From: Rotaria sp. Silwood1
Taxonomy: Eukaryota > Rotifera > Eurotatoria > Philodinida > Philodinidae
Assembly: GCA_905250075.1 (NCBI GenBank)
Contig: CAJNOP010000015.1
Coordinates: 989,149-1,053,148 of the forward strand
Reading direction: 5' to 3'
Length of the DNA: 64,000 bases
Shown here: piece by piece, positions 10,901 to 21,868 of the stretch
Layout of the letters: each line of letters opens with the position of its first letter
Position numbering within the stretch: position 1 is the stretch's first letter
Made by a program: the position numbers and the translations under genes
The notes under the pieces: generated by a model
What the model saw: the letters and a program-made list of their open reading frames with translations, nothing else
Told to the model about the DNA's origin: nothing
Databases searched by the model: none

Positions 10901-13059
10901 TATATCGAACACGTTTACAATGTCATTTGATAGTAAACATCGATCAAAATATTTGAACATTTATCCTATTGATATGATCTGTCAACACCCCTTTATCATA
11001 TGACGTGATGTAAGAAGAATTCTGTTGACTGATAAAATAATGTCATATTAACTTGAAGTTTTATTTAAATGAAAAAATCACAGTCTCATGAATAAATATT
11101 TTTAACAACTAATTGTTTGTTTAGTTAATGAGTAGCCAAAAATATCATAATCTTAATTGATGTAAGAAAAAACTTTACAATATCTTTAAAAAAATCTATT
11201 TGACAAACGATGTTTTTCTTGTACAAAAAAAAAATGTGCATGATTGAAAATATTTTACTTTATAGATTAATATTTTGATTATAGAATTAATTTAAGTACA
11301 TTCCTCATTTAAGACAAAGACTTTATTGATGCGTTCAATCGTTCAATGGAAAAAAAAAACTATTTATTCTTTTAATATTTATTTTCTAGTTTTCAAGATG
11401 TACTATTCGATGCTTATCGTTCACATGAACCAAACAAAGTTGTTCATTATCTTGTTCGTTTAGTGTAAGTTCTTTTTTTTCTTCATATACATCGATATAA
11501 TCAATTAATATGTATGGCATCATCTACTTTTAGCAGATAAAATTAACCAGCCTTAAATTCATTCGAATTTCTTTTTAATTATGAATAAAAAAAAGAAAGA
11601 ATACAAACTGAGAATAAAAGAAAAGAAAAATGACAACATAATATGTATTTGTGTTTTTCTACAGAAGATTTCTACTAATAGATTCATTAGACGAAAGAAA
11701 AAAAAACCTAGTTCATTTATTCTCGTTTTCGAACAAAAATATAATGTGATGTATGTGTCGACAGATTATCACCAATTGCTGGATTTCCACCACCACCAGT
11801 TGATCCTAATATATGATAACCTAAACGAATCATTTTACCTATAACATCCATATAAACAGGTGGATGTTCGTCTTTTTCAGCCGAATAATTTCCAAACCAA
11901 ACAAATGATGAGTCCGCTGCATGTGGAAGTATCTCATAGACAAGCTCTTTTTCAGCAAATATACGATAATGTTTTGGATAAGAGACAAGAACAATAAGTG
12001 AAACTACGTCCATTCGACCAGAAACTGCATCATTTGGTAAAACAGTAGCAGAAGCGCCAGCGGAGTCTGATGATGCCATGAATGATGAATTCTACAAATA
12101 ATAAAAAAAATGATATGAGCGAGGAATAGAGTCTTATAGACGGACCAACAGCAGAAGGAAGAAGAAAAAAAGCCACTACATTCCAATGATAATAATTAAG
12201 GAAATCGCAGCTTTTAGAGAAAAAAGAAAAAGAAAACCTAGAGACAGCTTAGGTGGTTTTTATATCGTACAACAAGGTCTTTCTGTTCTCTATTCGTCTT
12301 TCTTTTCGCTGAGGACCGATTGACTGACATGATGAATGATATTTCCTATATCTGGCAATGTCTTGCTATGCTGTTGTCCGTCTGTTTTCCTGCCTACCGC
12401 ATTGGTTTATTGCTGCTAATGGGTGTTGTTGTTGTTATTATTATTATTGTGATCTCATCTTCTTTGCATAATGCACGTTTTTCGTCGTTATGCGTTGAAA
12501 AGATTTCTTCTTGTCTTTTCTTCATTAGCGCTTTTCTTTCAAGACATCGATATCTGTACCAAAAAACAGAAAAACATTATTAATTATGATAATCTTGATG
12601 ACACTTTATTATTGAAGTTAACCATCGTTTGTCCTCTTTTTATTTTTCTTATGCTTTACTATATACGTACATCATTAGATACATATTGGTTGACATTCAT
12701 CTTAAAAAATTATTGAGAACTAAGTTTTAGATATGTTTGTATTCATAATGTACTTTGAAAGGAAAAGAAAACAGAAATGTCATCTATTAGTCTATACACA
12801 TAGATCAAGCAGAGAGAATGGAAGGTCGATGTTCAAAGTGTTTTTTCTTATTATAGGAAATCCATAAATCGAGCACTTGCTAGACTTTATGTGCAAGATG
12901 AAGAAATTGAATTGGCTAAAGTAAATTTTAATACTATTTTTTAAAATTATTTGTCTATGAGAATGTTTATAGGCTCGCCTGTTACTTTATCATATGTGCC
13001 GTCTATCACTCAAAGAAGGTCTTGAATTACTTGGTATTGAAGCACTAACTCGTATATGA
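4917..13059 (+). CDS. RARS2: Mitochondrial arginyl-tRNA synthetase (RARS2)
   Basis: Class I arginyl-tRNA synthetase that charges mitochondrial tRNA-Arg. Eighteen exons: 4917-4949, 5006-5127, 5213-5312, 5364-5447, 5512-5675, 5740-5879, 5932-6008, 6072-6144, 7236-7309, 7375-7586, 7644-7704, 7775-7854, 7922-8055, 9753-9927, 9986-10081, 11390-11464, 12857-12920 and 12973-13059. They total 1851 nt, or 616 residues; human RARS2 has 578. The exon 5/6 junction gives [20 protein letters not shown], carrying the HIGH-type signature HAGH, followed by [41 protein letters not shown] and DYVFSWHE match RARS2 rather than the cytosolic enzyme. The last three exons form the DALR anticodon-binding domain, ending [10 protein letters not shown]. 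Most introns are 50-85 bp; introns 8, 13, 15 and 16 are 1.1-1.7 kb and hold repeats or a nested gene. AATAAA at 13083-13088. Confidence 0.97.
6290..6490. repeat. Dispersed intron repeat, copy A (RARS2 intron 8)
   Basis: About 200 bp resembling the reverse complement of 61260-61470 in the ORP gene intron. Shared words include CTTGAAACT.TGCATA, ACAAG.CTTAACGAGAGTA and AAGTCTTTTGAG.TGCTT. It has no coding potential and sits wholly inside a 1.09-kb intron. Confidence 0.65.
8121..9411. repeat. Long inverted repeat inside RARS2 intron 13
   Basis: The arm at about 8121-8225 and the reverse complement of about 9292-9411 agree at roughly 80% by eye, including TCAGAGCTTGAGGAG, TACTGATCATTTTAGT and CTTTTAGAAATGA. 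About 1.07 kb separates the arms. Both lie in the 1697-bp intron 13. It could be a fold-back element or two opposed copies of one repeat. I found no target duplication and no transposase frame between the arms. Confidence 0.7.
11717..12079 (-). CDS. GTP cyclohydrolase I feedback regulatory protein (GFRP)-like, nested antisense in RARS2
   Basis: A single-exon frame of 120 residues inside RARS2 intron 16, on the opposite strand. The C-terminal half resembles GFRP (GCHFR), the small protein that mediates phenylalanine/tetrahydrobiopterin control of GTP cyclohydrolase I. It shows HPP, then a helix ([10 protein letters not shown]), [10 protein letters not shown], and a final hydrophobic strand YIFVRKRE, in the order seen at the end of GFRP. 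GFRP is about 84 residues; this one has an extra 20-30 residues at the N-terminus ([10 protein letters not shown]) and an insertion of about 11 residues between the glycine loop and last strand. TTGTAG stands 9 bases before the ATG, so an untranslated first exon is likely upstream, within the same intron. The match is from memory of the family pattern and is moderate; an unrelated ACT-like small protein is the alternative. Confidence 0.5.
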   Translation of the reverse strand: MASSDSAGASATVLPNDAVSGRMDVVSLIVLVSYPKHYRIFAEKELVYEILPHAADSSFVWFGNYSAEKDEHPPVYMDVIGKMIRLGYHILGSTGGGGNPAIGDNLSTHTSHYIFVRKRE

Positions 13060-13910
13060 TTTGTTATTTGTTTTTTTTTCGAAATAAATAAAAGCAGAAG
13101 GTTTTTTTTTTGCTGAATGAGTATTCATTGTAGACAATCAAGTATCAAAATAAAATAATAATATATGAAATTTTATGTAAGAATATTAAATATACAAATA
13201 TATTAAAAAAATCGAAAATTTTTTTATGCACACTTGGTAATACTACGATAAAAATAATCATATGAATATTGAATATTAAGAAAACAGCTATAGACAGAAA
13301 TATGATATGATATGATATGATCATGTTACTACTAAAAAATACGTAGTGTTGATAAATATGTCTATTCATAAAGATGAATAAATATTGATTTCATCATTAT
13401 CTTTTTTTACAGTTAAAAATCGATTTATTTTTCCTATTGTAAGTGTCATAATAATAATAAAAATTATGATAATGTTCTCTATTTGTATTGATTATTGTTA
13501 TAACAGTTTCATGAGTAATATAAGAATATTTGTACATATAAATGTAGTATAGAATTCAACAAGACTATAACCAATATTTTAAGTGCATATGACAAATTTT
13601 ATTTGAATTGTAAACAAGTAAATAAAATCTTTTCTTTTCATATTATTTGTTATTTCTTTTCTCCTATTCACTAAAATGTTTGTGTATATTAGTAATCGGA
13701 ATTTAAAAAAACATAACAATTGATGACTCAATCAGCTTTTAAATTTTGTTGTTAGGTTTCACAAATCAATTCTGAAAAAATTGAATTTTTGCCAAATGTA
13801 TTGATACATTAAGCATCAAGGCTACGTTGACTCATTTTATATCAGAATTGATTTTAAAAAAAGGACTTTAACATATACAAACAAGAGGAGAAAAAAAAAA
13901 GATTTTAAGT
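13060..13910. other. Convergent intergenic spacer with short satellite
   Basis: Holds the 3' ends of RARS2 and the dynein light chain gene. RARS2 has AATAAA at 13083-13088, 24 bases past its stop. About four TATGA units sit at 13301-13320. Nothing else coding is seen. Confidence 0.6.
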
Positions 13911-14853
13911 TTATATCGCTCCAAGATCTGTATAACAAAGAAATACAACGATTAGAATATTACAATCCACACCTTGCATTTTAATTGTTATTGAATTATC
14001 TGTACATGTATTCCATAAACATCTGGATGCAACATGTAATCCAGAAGACGTTCTTTGATAAACAGTAAGATGAACAACAATTTTATATCGTTGATCACCA
14101 CTACCTATTGAAGATGATAAATGAGATTTAACTTTTGAACGTACAAGATTTCCCAATATTGTTAATTGTGCTTTATATGTATTGTCAGAATTAAACTGCA
14201 TTCGTTTTGTATGTGCATATATATGTATATCTTGTTCGATTTCATTTTTTAATTCAAGCCAATTTACTGGACGAATAGGTTCTAACTGATGAGTATCAGA
14301 TTTCAGTGAATTTTTACTACTTATACGTGGTAAACCAGTATTAATTTTTGCTTGAATATGTTTATAAAGTGATTTTTGTTTTGTATGAGAACCATTCGTT
14401 AAATGTAATGATGGAAATGCTTGAGAAAATTTTACCATATTCTTACGTAATATGTAACGTTTGGCTGCTTCATGTACTGCTGAATTATATGCCATTGTTG
14501 TTGATGATGTTTCCGTATGGTTTGTTGATGATGCCTGATGGCTATTGACTAAACTTGATTCTGACGAACTACCACTTGTTAATGCTGGAAAAAAATTAGC
14601 GTCATCTCGTTTAGATTGGCGAGATAATTGATGTTTGGCTGTTACACTATGTTCATCAACTGATTTAACAGAAGGATAATGAGCATTATACAAACGATGT
14701 TTGATCTTTGTTGTTTCATTATGCATTATCCTAATAATAAAAAAAGCAGAGCAATGAGAAAACCTTGTTCCATAATATACATAACACACGATTCTATTTC
14801 CTAGTTATTACATACCATGGTTTACTAACATATCGTTTTTCTACGTCGACCAT
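13911..14853 (-). CDS. Tctex1-domain dynein light chain (DYNLT family)
   Basis: Two exons, 14816-14853 and 13911-14730, join in phase (TG+G, giving W) for 285 residues beginning MVDVEKRYVSKPW. Residues about 1-180 are low-complexity and polar (S/T/N/H-rich). The last 100 residues form a Tctex1 domain: a helix ending GNLVRSKVKSHL, then QRYKIVVHLTVYQ, LHVASRCLWN and TDNSITIKM, with a final strand NILIVVFLCYTD. The ASRCLW..TDN block is the family hallmark. The long N-terminal extension resembles the DYNLT4/5 (TCTEX1D) group rather than the 113-residue DYNLT1. Likely role: a light chain of cytoplasmic or ciliary dynein. The intron is 85 bp. Confidence 0.85.
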
Positions 14854-16118
14854 TTTGAAGATAAGAATTTATTTTTTATGAAAAAGATCAAACTTTGTAA
14901 ATGATAGAGAGTGTTTATGTAATACAATCCTCGTACAGAATAATGAAGAAACAAAGTCGTATGCGCATTATAAATTTGACATTGTTGAGAAGCTCTATTT
15001 GGATGCTTTTTTTTTGAAGACTTTTTTTTTCGTTAACTAAATTTTAGATGACAAACAAATGCTTGCAATGAATTATAGTTAAAGATATTGAGAAGTCTTA
15101 AATGTTCTGCCGTTTTTTTCGTTGTAAAAACATTATTAAAAATGAAACGAAGCATTAAAATAAATGGCGCATGAGTATGTTATTCTGATTTTTTCTTATA
15201 AGCAATCAGCGATCGTCAGTGTGTGTAGCAGAGTATATCCTTTCGCTTCACAAATAATCAAATATTTCCAGTTTCTTACATCGTCTAGAACAGATTTTGT
15301 GTATATCTTATGCATGATATTATTGTAAATATCCTTTTAAACAGTTTATTTTTGTATTAAGAAAATATGTTTGTTTCAGAAATATTTTTCTCTAGGTTGG
15401 ATATAAGTTTGAAAAATCTAAAACAGAACATTTGTAACTTTGAAATAATGAAATAAATATTTGTTTTTGTGAAACATTGTATTCTGAGACATTCAAGTTT
15501 ATTCATTTGTTAAGGATGAGACTAAAGTCTGGCATTGGATTTGTTCTCACCAACATGCTGTGCATTTTATTTTCTAGAGCGATCAGATTTTCGTTATTCG
15601 TTTGTTAATCTATCTTGAAATGATTGAATATATTATTATCTTATGCTTTTCAAAAACAAAAAAAAAGAAAGTTCTACGTCTTTGTTAAGTAATTATTACT
15701 AATGTTTTAGTAAAGAATTACTATATGCTATGCAATACAATGCTAATTCTCTTTTGTCTTTCTTTTACTCCAACCAAAAAATGGATGTATGTGACATTGA
15801 ATAAATATACAAATGTGTAGTTCAAACGATGCTCGTTTTAATGAAGAAAGTATAACGATTTAACATATTTGCATATGGCTTAGGGATGAGAAAAATGAAG
15901 ATAGGAACTTTGCCATATTGATTATCAAAGAGAAATATTTATCTATAATACGACATTAATCACTCTCATGGATCTGGCACTATCATTTGTAGTATTTTTT
16001 TTCTTTGTAATCGAACATCAATATTTCTATCACAATTATGAACAATGAAATTTTATAAATAGTTTTTATTCATGAGAAAAAAAAGCTAATTAGTTGTTGC
16101 TTTTTAATTTTGTAAACA
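14854..16118. other. Intergenic, no gene seen
   Basis: A+T-rich DNA upstream of the dynein light chain gene and downstream of the carboxypeptidase gene, both on the minus strand. No supportable open frame or RNA gene. Confidence 0.6.
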
Positions 16119-17842
16119 TTAACTGTAAACTTTTTCTTCAATATATTTTAATAAAGCTAATTCACCGGCTAATGTTTCTTTTCCAGTTGGAACAATTTGA
16201 TCTTCCGGTAACAAAAATCCATATTCACCTAATTATCAAGAATTTAACAATATTTTCGTTTTGAAAAAAAAAAAAAAAAAACAAGAAGATATTCTGCTTA
16301 CCAGTATCTCGAAGTTCGACAGCATAGCTAAATGTTATATTAGCTTTGCCAAATGTCCAATCGACTGTATTACCCGATGCAATATAAATAGTTGAACCAA
16401 TGTTGCCATGCTCATATTCAGTACCTTGAAGAAAAACTATTTTATATCAAAACTTTGCAATTAATACTTACCAAAAACTGCACGAAGTGCTTGAACAGCT
16501 TTAGCTGATCCATCATCTTGTAATTTAAATGGCACTGGTTTTTTTGTTGTATAGCCTAATGAGAAAGAAAAATTAAGCAAAAATCATTCTGAATATTAAT
16601 ATTTACCCCATGGTGACATCCATAATTGTGAATAGGAATGAAAGTTAATATAATGTACAAATGTACCATTATAACTACTGATAAATCTTGATACTTGTGC
16701 AGTTTCAATTTCTGAAAATGGTTTACTACCACAAAAAATATCATCACATGGATCATGTGAAGCACCACCTATAAAAACATCATAAAAATAAATTATAGGA
16801 TAAATAATAAATAAATAAATAAAAACTATTTACCTTCACACCAGTGATAATCCCAATTACGATTTGGATCAGCACCAATACAACCAGGCTTTGATGTTTT
16901 ACTTCGAGTTTTACGCCATAATCGATCTAAAAATAAGGTTTGTTTTCATAGGTTTCTATGATTTTCTACTTTACCATTCGTCCATGTATATGCATAACCG
17001 TCAATATTAAAGACGGGTAAAATATAATAATCGAATTGGTCTACGAAATGCGTAATTATCGGGTCTTTACTATAATTTGATAAAAGAGCATGAGCAATAT
17101 AAATATTCGTTGCAGGACTAATCCATTCTCGAGCATGAATACCTGAAGAAAAAATATTTTCAAAAAATTCTTATAGAATAAAACTAACTCATTGTTTACC
17201 TCCATCCCACCAAACAGCCTTTTTATTATTTACTGAAGTACCATCAAGTTTAACTGCTGTTTTATTCGACGATATCTTTAAACCTTTCATATTACGTTTT
17301 TCATATGATTTTCCAACTGTAAATGATGTAGCTAATGTAGGATATGTTTGAACCATTTTATCAATCCATGCATGAATTTCGTCAATAGGATGATATTTAT
17401 CATATGCAAAATCATCAGCATTTACCAATGATGGTTGAAATTTATGAATTAATTTTTGTCTTTCAATTATAGAACCAATATCTTTCATAATAACATCATA
17501 TTTTATTTTCACATCATCTGATGATAAAAACTCAGCAAAACTATTGATAGATGCAGGTGCTATACTAACATCAATCTAATTTAAAAAAAAAAATAAATAT
17601 CATGACTAAAACTGTTGACTTGTAAAATGTACCGGAATATTCGTACGAAATTCTTCAGACCAAAAGTTAATATTATATTGATATGCTATACGACTAAAAT
17701 CAAGTAATTTAGCGACTTGTTCATTATTTGTAACATGTAAACGCCACAATTGATATTGTGAATACGATTTGAAAGCATCAACATTTAAATGAAGAGTCGA
17801 TAATAGAAAAAAAGCAACTAAATAGTTAACTAACATTTTCAT
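16119..17842 (-). CDS. Procarboxypeptidase A (M14A metallocarboxypeptidase), secreted zymogen
   Basis: Eight exons: 17633-17842, 17200-17575, 16975-17142, 16834-16926, 16607-16768, 16472-16555, 16302-16424 and 16119-16228. They total 1326 nt, or 441 residues. A signal peptide ([19 protein letters not shown]) is followed by the activation propeptide ([14 protein letters not shown]), then the catalytic domain. Zinc ligands are H198 and E201 (GIHAREW) and H326 ([10 protein letters not shown]). N273/R274 ([11 protein letters not shown]) bind the substrate carboxylate. Y378 (STIYIASG) and general base E401 (AVELRDTG) complete the site. The residue at the CPA-255 specificity position is V385 (GNTVDW), which predicts cleavage of hydrophobic C-terminal residues rather than basic ones. 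All features are intact. Likely a digestive or secreted exopeptidase. All introns are 46-76 bp. Confidence 0.97.
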
Positions 17843-20628
17843 ATCTATAAGACAAAGAGAAATATGAAACAGAAAGTAACCATCAATATCAATATTTATA
17901 TCAGCGTCAATATGATAAAAGATATGAGAGTAAAATAGATAACATTTTTCTTGTTTTCAAGTAAAAAAACTGCTGATGAGACACAGAAAATGACGGTCAG
18001 CATGATATATGCTAAACTTAAAAAAAAGAAAAGATCCCTGAAATAATTACCACTAAAAGTTTCTATTGCGTACACTAAATCGATTAAATTAAATTTTCTT
18101 AAAGAATATCACACAAAACTAAACATGAGAGATAACCCAGATTAATGAAAAAGTTGTACAAAGGGCACGTCAAAAATTTTTCGCTTGCGTCTCCTAAAAG
18201 TCATAATTTCAGCTTTTCAGATCTTATGAATCATTATATTTTCTCATTTCTTTCAGGATAGCGCTGTTTATCGTGCTTTGTGCCTTTTGAAAATGGGAGA
18301 GACCGCAAAAAATTCTTGACAATAAGGTATTGTTGTATGTTTGTCGCCATTCACCAACGATGATTTCAGGAACGTGACTTTTGCTCAAAAAACAAATTGT
18401 ACTAAATTTCTCTACATCGTTTCATTTTTTCGAATGATAAGAAAAAGAATCTTCAAAACAAGTGTGTCCCTACATGTAGTTCTCTTCCACGTGCATTTCC
18501 TGTTATAGGTTTCGATCAATCATCAATTTGTGATCGTAAACTACAAAAAAAAAACTATGACATACGGCCATGTGAACAAAGAAGGTTTCATTTTGTGTGA
18601 GTTGAATAGCAAATTTTGTGGGTTTTATGCCTAATTTCATGATTTCAGATAGTAAAAAGTAATTTATAAACTTCAAAACATTTTCAACTTAGGCGTTGCC
18701 ATGACATCGTCTGGTTCATCTAATGTGTAAGTTGCCATCGAGAATATTTTGAATAGATAGGGTTGTAAATTAAGTCAATATATAAGTTGATTACATTATT
18801 CTCGATAGTTGTGTTTAGTTTGCTGCATTTATATAATACCTAAGATGTTTCTTGTTTGCATATAGTTTGATAGAGCATCGATTACTCTATCGTACTATAT
18901 AATTTTTTGTTTTCTTCACTTTACAGCTTGTCCAAAAATTTTATACATACGCGAAAGTAGTCGACAAATGTTTGCTTACTCACCAATTTCCAATCTAGTT
19001 CTCAAGCAATATTTTTCGATGACTGTTTTTTATTTCGATATTGAAACTTTTTATTTTTGTATAGAATAATGAAATGTTCGTTCCTTTATCGAACTAATTC
19101 TTATTCTTCATCTTGATTATTTGCTTGCTGCTTTTTAGAAGAAATGTCGATTGATTATATTATTTTCAATAGCTTTATTGAGTTCGTTATATTTAAACAA
19201 AACCTCAGAAGTTTTTCGTTGTGATATAGTGGGATAATCTACAATGCAAAAGCAATTGCCAAAATCTCCAGTCATAGTTCTCCGCTCAGGAATATTGTAG
19301 AAAGTTCATTCTTTTTCTAATTGAAAGAGCAATGTCTCAACTTCAGAAAATCAAGAAAATAAAATTAATTTCGATTAACTTTCAATGGGAAAACAATTCG
19401 ATATCAATTATTACTTAAGAAGTTCTTGAAGCTTCCATCTTCGTCAATTGTACCTCTTATATCAAACTTATTTTTTTCATATAACCGCATACATTTGAAA
19501 TTATATTATTACAGCAACTACAAGTGATTTTATAACTGTTTCAAATTGCATATGATAAATTATGTTTTGATTCTTCTTGCAACTGAAGTTTTACAAATTT
19601 TTTTTTCTGTTTCTAAAAGTAGGCCATTAGGCTTAATCAGTCGTTTTCAAATACTGAATGAATTTTCCTCCTTTTTCTAAAATGCATATTTTGAATCAGT
19701 ATGCAATTATTTACAGATTCAAACTAGTTTTAATCTTTATTAACATGTTAAAGACTATGAATAAGAATTTTCCTCTATGTTCCTTATTTTCTATACAGAG
19801 TAATGCTTTCTGTCAAAGGTTAGACGTATAATGAGCTTTGTTTACAATTAAAAAACTACTAAGAAAGTTTCTAAAATAACAAAGTCGATAATGTTTCACA
19901 TGGACTACTTTCTCGTCGTTTTAAGGTGTGGATGTGGATGTGTGGATCGAGTCTCTAACATCCATACCCACATCCTGAGTAGAATGTTGCTGAAAATTTC
20001 ATGATAGATATAATAGATGGTGAAAAGGTTATAATGCTGGAACTTTTTGACTTTTTCGCGAGTTGAGGAATGTTGCCGTTAACAATGAGATACGACATAG
20101 CTGGGCGACTCAATTCGAAAAATGACCAACTCAACTCAGTTTGATTGCATTCATGAACTTAGTTGAATTAAGTTGACAAAGATTTTTCAGAGTCTACTAT
20201 TGAGTTTTCGTTTGTCTTCTAATATTCTATCATTCATATCTAGCAAGTTTAGAGATAAAACTATTTCAAGTGTTCCTTTTGAAAAAAGGAAAAATTCATG
20301 AATCAACCAAAAGAAATGGACAAGAATGCCCATCTCTCCGTAAATCAAAAGGTTGACAAGCCAAATATAGTATTGGTTCTTCAAAGCTTTTGATGAATAT
20401 AAACAGACTTTAAGACACTAAAATACCTCTCGTGAACCTCTTCTTTGATTTCAAGCTATAAAAACAACCTTTTTTCACTTAAGCAATTATTATATAAGCA
20501 TTTGCTCTTATTCTTCAGCTATAAAACAGCACATCAATGAGAATAAGGACTTTCTTTTCTAACTTTTTATTATCTAATAAACACAAAAAAACTAATACTA
20601 TACATAAAGTTAAAGAAATAGTAAAAGT
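17843..20628. other. Intergenic, no gene seen
   Basis: No exon-like frame on either strand. At 19925-19975 there is a short GTGGAT-rich stretch followed by its partial inverse (CATCCATACCCACATCC), which could fold. At 20120-20180 imperfect ACTCAACT/AGTTGAATT words recur. Neither has a known function. The interval includes the promoter side of the carboxypeptidase gene. Confidence 0.55.
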
Positions 20629-21529
20629 TTATTTTTTCTGTTCTTCAACAGGTTTTGTAGCTTCTTGTTGTTCAACTTGTGTACCTGGTGGCAATGTTGT
20701 TGATTTGAACAAGAATGATTATTCAAAACTATCATCATCTTTATGTCGACGTTCACCTTTGATAATCAATTCGTTATTTTTTACTGATACTTTGATTTCT
20801 TCTGGTTTATAGCTTTTCATTTCAATAGACATTTCAAGTTGTTTTTTATTTGTCACCTTTGCCAACAATTCGTGGTTGAAAATCTGAACCATGCAAGAAA
20901 CTACTATAATCAAAATGTGGATCTCAATGTTGACCAAATTGACTTAGATTTTGATTTTCATTCTTTGCTTGAGCAACTCGACGTTCTGCTTCAGGATTAT
21001 GAATTGAAACTTCAATAACTAATATCTTATTTGGTGTTACATATGATGCTAAACAATTCGGATCTATACGAACAAAAAAGATGAGTATTAAGATTTCATA
21101 CAAATAGATAAGTGTTTACATACCAACATGTTCAGGTAATGCATATGATATTCGTAATTCTCGAATATTATAATCACCATCAGGTTGACGTTCTTCTTGT
21201 TTAACTTCAACAATTGCTTTTCGACCTTCAACTTTTGTTGCAATTGCTTCTGGATTGAATCCAGCTACATTAAGTTGAACACGAAATTTTTCCAAATTAG
21301 GTGCTCTCGTCATTGTATTTGCATTTTTATCATTAGCTTGTGCATTACCTGATGATTGCATTGATCGTTGTGGTTCATTAACCCATCGAAAAGTATTTGG
21401 AATTATAACAACAGCTATTGGTGATGTATTTAAATCATGCCATGGATCAAAGAAATTCAATCGATCACCAAAGTATCGATCGATTGAATAATCGTAAAGA
21501 CGATAATGATAGATTGGAAAGAATGCCAT
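20629..21529 (-). pseudogene. Small heat-shock protein (Hsp20) with intact first and broken second alpha-crystallin domain
   Basis: Exons 21124-21529 and 20924-21063 join in phase and encode 181 residues before a TGA at 20924-20926. This part has an N-terminal arm (MAFFPIYHYRLYDY, DPWHDL) and one alpha-crystallin domain (FRVQLNVAGFNPEAI, KVEGRKAIVEVKQEE, ELRISYALPEHV, ILVIEVSI). Past the TGA, homology to a second domain continues to 20629 (LEMSIEMKSYKPEEIKV, ELIIKGERRHKDDDS, then TTLPPGTQVE). It is cut by the TGA, a frameshift in the A-run near 20868, and a TAA at 20719-20721. The ancestor was therefore a tandem-domain small heat-shock protein of about 290-300 residues. The upstream half may still be a working single-domain chaperone; the downstream half cannot be translated as one chain. 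A heat-shock element lies 105 bp upstream. Confidence 0.85.
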
Positions 21530-21633
21530 TGTTGAAATGGAAGAAGTCTTTGTTGAGAAAGCTTGTTATAGCATGCATGGACACCTATTCATAAGGCTGA
21601 TCATGCAAAAGTAGAATATTGAAGAGTTACCGT

Positions 21634-21651
21634 GAATATTCTCGAGTATTC
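21634..21651 (-). promoter_or_regulatory. Heat-shock element upstream of the Hsp20 gene
   Basis: GAATATTCTCGAGTATTC: alternating GAA..TTC..GA(G)..TTC pentamers, the HSF-binding pattern, with one imperfect unit. A partial second site (GAATATTGAAGAG) lies about 20 bp further upstream. A CTATAA box (21567-21572 in reverse) sits between it and the start codon, at a normal metazoan spacing. Confidence 0.65.
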
Positions 21652-21860
21652 GTGTTTGCTTGTTGACATTCCAACTTTTTTCTTTCTTTCTTTCCTATTT
21701 TTTTCCTTCTTTACCGGATTTTTTCTGTTCTCTTGTCATCTGTTTTTTCTTTCCAGCTGCAGAATGGAGTTAATGGTCACCATGTGAGAAAGAAAAAAGA
21801 TTCAATCTCATTACGTAGAACACATGTAAAGATGCAGTCTTTTTTTCACTGACATATGTT

Positions 21861-21868
21861 TTTCCTAC
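21861..21868. other. Left 8-bp target-site duplication of the hAT element
   Basis: TTTCCTAC, repeated exactly at 23765-23772 on the other side of the element. Confidence 0.9.

Noticed and set aside
11581..11844. 87-codon plus frame in RARS2 intron 16
   Set aside because: Shadow of the GFRP-like minus-strand frame plus an A-rich stretch.
12004..12583. Small frames on both strands in RARS2 intron 16
   Set aside because: Low-complexity F/I/L/V/S translations without motifs or splice logic.
19925..19975. GTGGAT repeats as a telomere-like or satellite tract
   Set aside because: Too short and irregular, and partly an inverse pair; no support for either.
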